In this document: positions 14,893-20,511 of the stretch, piece after piece | How positions within the stretch are numbered: the first letter of the stretch is position 1 | How the letters are laid out: the number at the start of each line of letters is the position of its first letter | Source of the DNA: Calditrichota bacterium | GTDB taxonomy: Bacteria; Calditrichota; Calditrichia; RBG-13-44-9 | DNA: 20,511 nt | Assembly: GCA_024276455.1 (NCBI GenBank) | Contig: JAJRXE010000518.1 | Location: 1 to 20,511 of the forward strand | Reading direction: 5' to 3' | Program-made: the position numbers and the translations under genes | Notes under the pieces: generated by a model | What the model saw: the letters and a program-made list of their open reading frames with translations, nothing else | Databases searched by the model: none | Told to the model about the DNA's origin: nothing

Positions 14893-15807
14893 ATGGGCTG
14901 GTTTAATAGCTTGGTGGCGGCAACGCTCCCTTACGTTCCCAAACCAATTGTAGGCTTTTTCTCTAAAAATTACATAGCCGGCGAGTTTCTGGAAGATGCA
15001 GTTCAAACCGTAAAGGACTTAATGGCTCAGGGAATGTGTGCAACCATCGATGTTCTGGGCGAAGAGGTGAAGCGCAAGGAAGATTCCCTGGCGGCTGTGG
15101 AGGAATACAAACGTACCTTGAGGGTGATTCACGAAGAAAAGTTGGATGCCAATATTTCCGTAAAACCTACCCACATGGGGCTGCATCTGGACAAGGAGTT
15201 TTGCTACCAGAACATTAAAACCCTGATTGAAGAAGCTAAAAAATACAACAATTTTGTGCGCATCGATATGGAAGACTCCTCGACCACCGATGACACCCTG
15301 GATATCTATCTCCGTTTACAGAAAGAATATGGCAACGTGGGAACCGTCCTGCAATCCTATTTGCGTCGAACCATCAGCGATATTAATCGATTACTGCCGG
15401 TGAAACCCAATCTTCGTCTATGTAAGGGAATTTACCGCGAACCGCGGGTGATTGCCTACAAAGACAAAGAGATTATCAATTACAATTACAATTACGCCCT
15501 CAAGAAATTGCTTTCCAACGGGTGTTACGTTGGTATTGCTACCCACGATGAGAAGCTAGTCTGGTATGCGTTGAAATTGATTGAGGAATTGGGGTTGAAA
15601 AAGGATCAGTACGAATTTCAGATGCTGCTGGGGGTCGATCATGAGCTCAGGCGAATTCTGGTGAACGCAGGACATCGCTTGCGGGTGTACGTTCCTTTCG
15701 GAAAAGAATGGTTTGCGTATTCCACCCGCCGTTTGAAAGAGAATCCGGAGATTGCCGGGCACATTATGCGCAATATTGCCGACCGAATTCTGGGACGCAA
15801 GCAGTAG
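14893..15807 (+). CDS. Proline dehydrogenase (FAD-dependent, monofunctional)
   Basis: A 304-aa (beta/alpha)8-barrel flavoenzyme oxidising L-proline to 1-pyrroline-5-carboxylate, passing electrons to the quinone pool at the membrane. Family signatures are all present: KPTHMGL with Lys91, RIDMEDSSTTDDTL (123-136), LQSYLRRT (153-160), RLCKGIYREP (175-184) and, near the C-terminus, YSTRRLKENPEI with the paired arginines that bind the proline carboxylate. Length fits the stand-alone bacterial type, not the PutA fusion; a P5C dehydrogenase must be elsewhere. An AAGGAGG site precedes the ATG and a near-consensus promoter lies upstream. It sits next to glutamate dehydrogenase, which acts two steps later in the same route. 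Confidence 0.95.
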   Translation: MGWFNSLVAATLPYVPKPIVGFFSKNYIAGEFLEDAVQTVKDLMAQGMCATIDVLGEEVKRKEDSLAAVEEYKRTLRVIHEEKLDANISVKPTHMGLHLDKEFCYQNIKTLIEEAKKYNNFVRIDMEDSSTTDDTLDIYLRLQKEYGNVGTVLQSYLRRTISDINRLLPVKPNLRLCKGIYREPRVIAYKDKEIINYNYNYALKKLLSNGCYVGIATHDEKLVWYALKLIEELGLKKDQYEFQMLLGVDHELRRILVNAGHRLRVYVPFGKEWFAYSTRRLKENPEIAGHIMRNIADRILGRKQ

Positions 15808-15813
15808 GTGGAA

Positions 15814-15975
15814 TTAAAACAGGGTGTAAATAAACGGCGCCAGAGCGGACCCTTCGACCAGCACGATGAAGATTCCCAACAGGATTAAGAAGATAATAAT
15901 AGGGCCCAGCCACCACTTTTTTCGGTGCTTCATATATTGCCACAATTCTTTAAAAATGGTTAACCGCGACGCCAT
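15814..15975 (-). CDS. DUF5989-like micro-membrane protein
   Basis: A 53-aa protein. A short basic N-terminus (FKELWQYMKHRKKWW, residues 8-22) is followed by one transmembrane helix (about 23-42) and ends SALAPFIYTLF. This layout and the SALAPFIYTLF ending match what I recall of the DUF5989 family, tiny membrane proteins often encoded beside SxtJ-type proteins; no such partner is here. An AGAGGA site lies 4-5 bp before the ATG. The stop is 6 bp from the stop of the convergent proline dehydrogenase gene. Its own promoter is not clear; it lies just past the ferredoxin terminator and may rely on read-through. Function unknown. Confidence 0.8.
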   Translation of the reverse strand: MASRLTIFKELWQYMKHRKKWWLGPIIIFLILLGIFIVLVEGSALAPFIYTLF

Positions 15976-16004
15976 ATTTTCCTCTTTTCTTAAAGGTGTT
16001 TAGA

Positions 16005-16034
16005 ACAAAAAAGCGCCGCAAACGGGCGCTTTTT
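16005..16034 (-). terminator. Intrinsic terminator after the ferredoxin gene
   Basis: A 10-bp stem (16008-16017 with 16025-16034) with a 7-nt loop. On the minus strand it reads AAAAAGCGCC...GGCGCTTTTTTG, a good terminator 28 bp after the ferredoxin stop. The near symmetry means it could also act on the plus strand. Confidence 0.85.
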
Positions 16035-16061
16035 AAATTAACAAAATTGGCGAATACAAGT

Positions 16062-16268
16062 TTACTTTTTGGGATGATTGGGATCGGGAACACACGCATC
16101 CACCGGACACACAGAAGCACACTGCGGCTCGTCATGATATCCCTCGCATTCCACGCAAAGGTTGGGATCGATGATGTAAATGGGATCCCCTTCGCTAATT
16201 GCATCAACGGGGCATTCCGGACGGCAAGCGTCGCAGGCGATGCAATCTTCGGTGATCATATAAGCCAT
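16062..16268 (-). CDS. 2[4Fe-4S] ferredoxin
   Basis: A 68-aa low-potential electron carrier. The first set C9-x2-C12-x2-C15-x3-C19-P and the second set C38-x2-C41-x8-C50-x3-C54-P bind two [4Fe-4S] clusters. The 8-residue insertion between the second and third cysteines of the second set, and the extended C-terminus, match the Allochromatium vinosum-type bacterial ferredoxins rather than the short clostridial form. An extra Cys59 is present. An AGGAGGAG site precedes the ATG, and it is monocistronic with its own terminator. The partner enzymes are not identified here. Confidence 0.95.
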   Translation of the reverse strand: MAYMITEDCIACDACRPECPVDAISEGDPIYIIDPNLCVECEGYHDEPQCASVCPVDACVPDPNHPKK

Positions 16269-16389
16269 TTTGTTCTCCTCCTTTTTCTCTGATTAGCTGC
16301 ACATGGAAAATAAAAAAAAATCCTTTTAAAACAAGAAAAAATTATTTTTCTGGCTCCGTTCCGGGGGCTTCCGTGTGTTTAAAAACACC

Positions 16390-16418
16390 TTGATTTCACA
16401 AGATTTAAAATCTAAATT
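16390..16418 (+). promoter_or_regulatory. Promoter candidate for the tRNA gene
   Basis: TTGATT (16390-16395), 17-bp spacer, TAAATT (16413-16418). The predicted start near 16425 lies about 8 bp before the mature 5' end of the tRNA, leaving a short leader for RNase P to remove. Confidence 0.5.
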
Positions 16419-16432
16419 TACGAGGTTTGTTT

Positions 16433-16506
16433 GGGCCCATAGCTCAGTTGGTTAGAGCAGTCGACTCATAATCGACTGGTCCCAGGTTCGAGTCCTGGTG
16501 GGCCCA
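16433..16506 (+). tRNA. tRNA with CAU anticodon (probably tRNA-Ile2, else elongator Met)
   Basis: A complete 74-nt cloverleaf. The acceptor stem GGGCCCA pairs with TGGGCCC (16499-16505) and the discriminator is A16506. The D stem is GCTC/GAGC, the anticodon stem GTCGA/TCGAC with loop CTCATAA (anticodon CAT at 16467-16469), and the T arm CCAGG-TTCGAGT-CCTGG. The full 1-72 G-C pair and the anticodon stem without three G-C pairs exclude initiator tRNA. The anticodon arm resembles isoleucine tRNAs whose C34 is changed to lysidine by TilS, so Ile2 is favoured; elongator Met remains possible. CCA is not encoded (CTA follows), so a nucleotidyltransferase must add it. Confidence 0.95.
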
Positions 16507-16566
16507 CTAAAGAAAGGAGGATTTCGTTGAGGGTTTGTGATTCACAAAAATTTTGGAAAATGATTT

Positions 16567-16605
16567 AAAAAAATGCACTCAAAAAGTATGAGTGCATTTT
16601 TTTTT
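16567..16605 (+). terminator. Intrinsic terminator after the tRNA
   Basis: ATGCACTCA and TGAGTGCAT form a 9-bp stem that extends by A-T pairs, with loop AAAAGTA (16582-16588) and a following run of nine T. It ends the tRNA transcript about 60 bp after the tRNA. The zinc-ribbon gene starts 29 bp further on and needs its own promoter or read-through. Confidence 0.9.
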
Positions 16606-16633
16606 GGATTTTAAAGCTGATAGGAGGGTAAAA

Positions 16634-17347
16634 TTGGAGAATATTTTAAAACACCTGATTGAGCTACAACGGATCGACACGCAGTTCGACGAGTTACAAT
16701 TGCAGAAAGGCGACTTGCCAATCGCCATTGAGGAGACCCGGATTCAATTAAAGGAAAAACAGGAACGCAAGGAGCATTATGAAGAACGATTGGAAAGTCT
16801 GGCAGCCGATCGGCGCATGTTCGAAAATGAAATCGCGGCGGGAAAAGAGAAGTTAAAAGAATACGAAGACAAATTGTATCAGGTGAAGACCAATCGCGAG
16901 TACGACGCGATTTCTCTGGAGATAGATACTAAAAAGAACGAAATTGAAGAATTAAAGAAAAAAATTGATCAATCTCTGGAGGAAGAAACTGAAACGTTGC
17001 AGTTGTTGGAAGAAGTGACGGCAGAGATCGCCGAAATTGAAAAACAGTTGGCGGAGTACGAACAGGAACTAAAAGAGATTGAAGAGCAAACAAAAGAACA
17101 GGAAACGCGTTTAAAACACGAGCGGGAGAAGATTGTGCGGGAAATCGACCCCCGCTATATTCGCCAGTACGAACGAATTCGCCAGGCGAAGAATGGTCTG
17201 GCAGTGGTTCCGATTCGGCGCAATTCGTGCGGGGGGTGTTTTTCGGCAATTCCTCCCCAGAAAATTATTGAGATTCGTGAAATGCACCGCCTGTACACCT
17301 GTGAACATTGCGGTCGCATTTTAGTATGGATAGATGAAGAACATTAA
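16634..17347 (+). CDS. Coiled-coil protein with C4 zinc ribbon
   Basis: A 237-aa protein of the widespread bacterial family with a long antiparallel coiled-coil hairpin (about residues 3-185, rich in Glu/Lys heptads) and a C-terminal zinc ribbon (C199-x2-C202 ... C223-x2-C226). Its role is not settled; nucleic-acid or translation-linked functions have been proposed for related proteins. I choose the TTG at 16634 because AGGAGGG lies 5 bp upstream. The longer frame from an ATG at 16592 would begin inside the terminator stem. The stop is about 13 bp before the RNase P RNA, a pairing seen in other bacteria, so joint transcription is possible. Confidence 0.88.
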   Translation: MENILKHLIELQRIDTQFDELQLQKGDLPIAIEETRIQLKEKQERKEHYEERLESLAADRRMFENEIAAGKEKLKEYEDKLYQVKTNREYDAISLEIDTKKNEIEELKKKIDQSLEEETETLQLLEEVTAEIAEIEKQLAEYEQELKEIEEQTKEQETRLKHEREKIVREIDPRYIRQYERIRQAKNGLAVVPIRRNSCGGCFSAIPPQKIIEIREMHRLYTCEHCGRILVWIDEEH

Positions 17348-17359
17348 AGGGGATTATTC

Positions 17360-17851
<492 letters not shown>

Positions 17852-17952
17852 AAATAATCCCTTTTTATTTTTCCCTCTTAAGAGAAGAAAAAACTTTCCG
17901 TGGTATTTGCGAGGCCAGGCCGAAGATCTGCAGAATTTTCCGATTGCAGGGA

Positions 17953-19188
17953 CTATCTTATTTTTGCCAGGGGGAAAAGCAGCAGTAAGATCAGTCCGTA
18001 ACCGATTAATCCGCCCCCCACGGTGAACCGGTCGGCCAGGAACCCGATTATTGGGGCAAACAGGGCAATGGCTATGGCACGGCTCTGATTTTCCACCGAA
18101 AGCACAGTGGCCATGCGTTTACTATCGGTAACCTCGCCCACATAGCCCACCATGATGGGTTTCTGAAAATTTTGAATCAGGAAAATTCCCAGAAAGGCCA
18201 GAATGACCAGGGGGTAAATCTTCAGAAAGAATCCCAGACCGGCCAGGAGGTAAATGAAGGTGTTCAGCAAATAGTTGGTATTGAGCGCCGCAGCCGAGTT
18301 TCCCACCAGCCGCTGCACCCGACCGGCATTGCGACTCGCTTGCGAAGTCATCAGGTAAATCAGAAAATAGACGGCGCCAACCAGAATGGCGGTGCGTTGA
18401 TTGCCGGAAAGAGAAAGGAGCACCGGCAGAGCCACCGCCCAGCTTTTGAGCACGGGTTGGAGGTAGTCTTTGCTCACCTTAAAGGAGGAGGAAATGAGAG
18501 AAGAGTTGAGCAGCGTTTTGAACAGGCGGCGATTCCGCCAGATTTCTTGAAAACTTTCCCGGGTGAAATTCCAGAAATCTCGCAACGTTGGGGAGCGGTG
18601 GCGGATTTCCCCGTCCAGGTAGCGGGGGTAAGAAAGCAGGAGCAATAAATCGAGTACATAGGGCACCAGGGACGCCAAGAAAACAATGCGGTAGGAGCCG
18701 GAATGAAACACCAGCAGGGCGGCAATGAGGGAAGAGAGGGCCGAACCGAGCTGGGAACAGGAGCGGGTGCGTCCGTAATAATCCACCCGCAGGTGTTCCA
18801 GGTTTTTAATTTTTAGATACTCCAGGATCATGGCTTTGTGGGTGCCGCTGCGGAACGTTTCGCCCACCGCGTAAAGCACCATGCCCACCGCGCAGAGCCA
18901 GAAATTGGTGCCCAGGAAGTAAAAAAAGGAAAAGGACAGCAGGTAAGAGGAAAAAGAGATAATCATGGCTCGACGCCGACCCACCAGGTCGGCCGCTATT
19001 CCGGTGGGAATTTCCAGCAGATTAATGCTGACTTCCCGGATGGAGAACAGCAACCCGATTTGCAGGAAGCTGAGCCCCACCTCCCGGAAAAACAGCATGA
19101 TGAAAGGGTCGAAAAAGCGCAGATTCTTGAAAAATCCGTAGCCACAAAATTTGTAAAACTGCAGGTCTTTGGGAATTTTAGGCGCCAC
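17953..19188 (-). CDS. Major facilitator superfamily transporter
   Basis: A 411-aa inner-membrane transporter with about 11-12 hydrophobic segments. MFS motif A is clear between helices 2 and 3 (GIAADLVGRRR, residues 63-73). A polar central loop (about 196-235) separates the two six-helix halves. The substrate is not predictable; drug or small-solute export is typical for this group. The start is a GTG at 19188 with AAGGA somewhat far upstream (about 11 bp), so a slightly different N-terminus is possible. It is a single gene, convergent with rnpB (about 100 bp between their ends) and divergent from the next gene. Confidence 0.88.
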   Translation of the reverse strand: MAPKIPKDLQFYKFCGYGFFKNLRFFDPFIMLFFREVGLSFLQIGLLFSIREVSINLLEIPTGIAADLVGRRRAMIISFSSYLLSFSFFYFLGTNFWLCAVGMVLYAVGETFRSGTHKAMILEYLKIKNLEHLRVDYYGRTRSCSQLGSALSSLIAALLVFHSGSYRIVFLASLVPYVLDLLLLLSYPRYLDGEIRHRSPTLRDFWNFTRESFQEIWRNRRLFKTLLNSSLISSSFKVSKDYLQPVLKSWAVALPVLLSLSGNQRTAILVGAVYFLIYLMTSQASRNAGRVQRLVGNSAAALNTNYLLNTFIYLLAGLGFFLKIYPLVILAFLGIFLIQNFQKPIMVGYVGEVTDSKRMATVLSVENQSRAIAIALFAPIIGFLADRFTVGGGLIGYGLILLLLFPLAKIR

Positions 19189-19312
19189 CGGATTTTTGTT
19201 CCTTTTTTTTCTTTACTCCGAACCGCACCTTTGTTTGCCAAATATAATATTTTTTGATTGAAAATGGGAATTTTTTCTCACATAATATTTTGTTTTTTCA
19301 ATAGATAATTAC

Positions 19313-19341
19313 TTGACATTCTTTTCTGTTCAATCTACCTT
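19313..19341 (+). promoter_or_regulatory. Promoter candidate for the secreted amidotransferase-fold gene
   Basis: A perfect TTGACA (19313-19318), 17-bp spacer and a weaker TACCTT (19336-19341) in an A/T-rich region, giving a leader of about 63 nt before the ATG at 19411. Confidence 0.55.
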
Positions 19342-19410
19342 TTAGAATTAAAGGATTCGTTAATTATGGGAGGTCCGCAGGAGGAAATAAACAAAAGGGA
19401 AGATTTTTCG

Positions 19411-20511
19411 ATGAAACGCTTGGTAGTTTTTCAATGGCTGGGAATTCTGTTTTTTTTAATGATAAAGTCGAGTTGGGGAGTGCAGGGAGCGGAAATTGCC
19501 GTTTACGTTGGTCCGGGCGCCTGGAGCGATGGCATTATTGCCTTTGAGAATTTTCTGGACTGGAAAGGCATTACGCACGAACGGGTCTTCCCGGAGGATG
19601 TGAATACCGTGGTCTTGCGGGATTATTACCAGGGAATTTACTTTCCCGGCGGCGATGCCTATTATTACAAATTGTCCATCGACGCCAACGGCCTGCAGCA
19701 CATTCGGGATTTGGTGAGTAGCGGAGGGGCGTACATTGGAAATTGTGCGGGAACTTATTTTGCTTCCGATTCAATTTTCTGGGAGGGTGAGTGGTACGAT
19801 TACCCGCTGGATTTGTTCGATGGGGTAGCCATCGGCGCCATCGACGAGATTGCCCCCTGGCCGGATTATGTGATGACCACCCTGAACATGAATCCGGAGA
19901 ACCCCATTAACCAGTACGAACCGGCCAGTGAAGTCATGCTGTACTACGGGGGACCACATTACGTTCCGCACGCCGGGGTCAGCATCGACACGGTGGCTAC
20001 CTGGGCGGCGTATTTTGACAAGCCCGGCATCATTAATTTTACCTATGGAAACGGCCGAGTACTGCTCATGGGGCCTCACCCGGAGATTGAGGAAGACGAC
20101 GATCGCGACGGAACGGACTTTGCTCAGGAACTGGACGACCAGGGAAGCGATTGGCCGTTTCTTTGGACGGCGCTGGATTGGGTGCTGGGGCGTCCCATCT
20201 CCAACCCTGACCAGGCGTTGCCGGTGCAGTTGAATCGATTCACGGCCTCCTTTCGCAACGGGATGGTGGTGCTGGAGTGGGTGACCCAGGCGGAAATTGA
20301 GAACCAGGGGTTTGTGATTTTACGCCGCGAGGAAGAGCAGGAGAATTTTTTCGAGCTGGCCTCTTTTCGAAACCATCCCGGCTTGCGCGGGGCGGGTAAT
20401 TCCACCCGACCGCACGATTACCGTTTTGAAGATCAATGGGTGGTTTCCGGAAAAACTTACTGGTACAAGCTGGTGTCGGTGGATTACAACGGGACTTCCC
20501 ATGGTTACGGG
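19411..20511 (+). CDS. Secreted class-I amidotransferase-fold protein (BPL_N-like), 3' end outside window
   Basis: The first 367 residues of a secreted protein; the frame is open at the right edge. Residues 1-27 form a signal peptide (MKRL...SWGVQG). Residues about 28-260 look like a class I glutamine-amidotransferase/BPL_N fold, with PGGDAYYY (79-86), a nucleophile elbow GNCAGT (Cys112) and GPHPE (His223, Glu225), so a Cys-His-Glu triad is visible. From about 272 a second, beta-rich module begins with LEWVTQAEIENQGF, a motif common in secreted FCB-group proteins, often followed by sorting domains. An in-frame ATG at 19366 exists, but the one at 19411 gives a proper signal peptide and has AAGGGA upstream. 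Enzymatic activity is not proven. Confidence 0.82.
   Translation, partial: MKRLVVFQWLGILFFLMIKSSWGVQGAEIAVYVGPGAWSDGIIAFENFLDWKGITHERVFPEDVNTVVLRDYYQGIYFPGGDAYYYKLSIDANGLQHIRDLVSSGGAYIGNCAGTYFASDSIFWEGEWYDYPLDLFDGVAIGAIDEIAPWPDYVMTTLNMNPENPINQYEPASEVMLYYGGPHYVPHAGVSIDTVATWAAYFDKPGIINFTYGNGRVLLMGPHPEIEEDDDRDGTDFAQELDDQGSDWPFLWTALDWVLGRPISNPDQALPVQLNRFTASFRNGMVVLEWVTQAEIENQGFVILRREEEQENFFELASFRNHPGLRGAGNSTRPHDYRFEDQWVVSGKTYWYKLVSVDYNGTSHGYG

Noticed and set aside
16592..16633. Longer N-terminus for the zinc-ribbon protein, from an ATG at 16592
   Set aside because: It would start inside the terminator stem and lacks a ribosome site; the TTG at 16634 has AGGAGGG 5 bp upstream.

Overview
The window looks like a chromosomal segment of a Gram-negative, anaerobic or microaerophilic bacterium. 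Three things show an outer membrane: an Omp85-type barrel protein ending in Phe, a lipobox protein of the BamB type, and secreted proteins with signal peptides. Shine-Dalgarno sites are strong (GGAGG/GGAGGA) and TTG or GTG starts occur. GC-rich, long stems in the RNase P RNA and tRNA would suit a moderate thermophile. The mix of PEGA, TolB-propeller and Omp85 proteins with amino-acid catabolism and a sodium-pumping decarboxylase suggests the FCB superphylum, perhaps Calditrichota. This placement is inference from gene content only.

Layout. 1-1022: 3' part of a membrane-anchored metallophosphoesterase. 1021-1123, minus: a candidate small RNA with a near-consensus promoter, an exposed C-rich segment and a terminator. 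1153-5935, minus: a tightly coupled three-gene envelope operon (gluzincin/TolB-propeller/Omp85 fusion, PQQ-propeller lipoprotein, PEGA protein). 6232-7092, minus: a HAD phosphatase and a small acidic protein. 7410-9171: a small Cys-rich protein (+), an ABC ATPase without a permease (-) and a rubrerythrin-like protein (+). 9286-12806, minus: four genes for a biotin-dependent, Na+-translocating acyl-CoA decarboxylase (methylmalonyl-CoA decarboxylase type). 12807-13412: a long divergent regulatory region. 13413-15807, plus: NAD-type glutamate dehydrogenase and proline dehydrogenase. 15814-16268, minus: a DUF5989-like micro-membrane protein and a 2[4Fe-4S] ferredoxin. 16433-17851, plus: a CAU-anticodon tRNA, a coiled-coil/zinc-ribbon protein and rnpB. 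17953-19188, minus: an MFS transporter. 19411-end, plus: a secreted class-I glutamine-amidotransferase-fold protein cut by the window edge.

How the genes fit together. Proline dehydrogenase and glutamate dehydrogenase are two steps of the proline to glutamate to 2-oxoglutarate route; the P5C dehydrogenase is not here. The neighbouring decarboxylase would turn the free energy of methylmalonyl-CoA (or a related acyl-CoA) decarboxylation into a sodium gradient. The ferredoxin could carry low-potential electrons. The region therefore reads as amino-acid and organic-acid energy metabolism set between envelope genes and RNA housekeeping genes.

The observations most worth a second look are the C-rich small RNA candidate at 1021-1088, the RNase P RNA with a very large extra hairpin (about 114 nt) just before its conserved 3' end, the structured leader and SD-presenting hairpin of the decarboxylase operon, and the protease-propeller-Omp85 fusion operon. 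No CRISPR array, insertion sequence, phage gene or obvious horizontally acquired island was seen.
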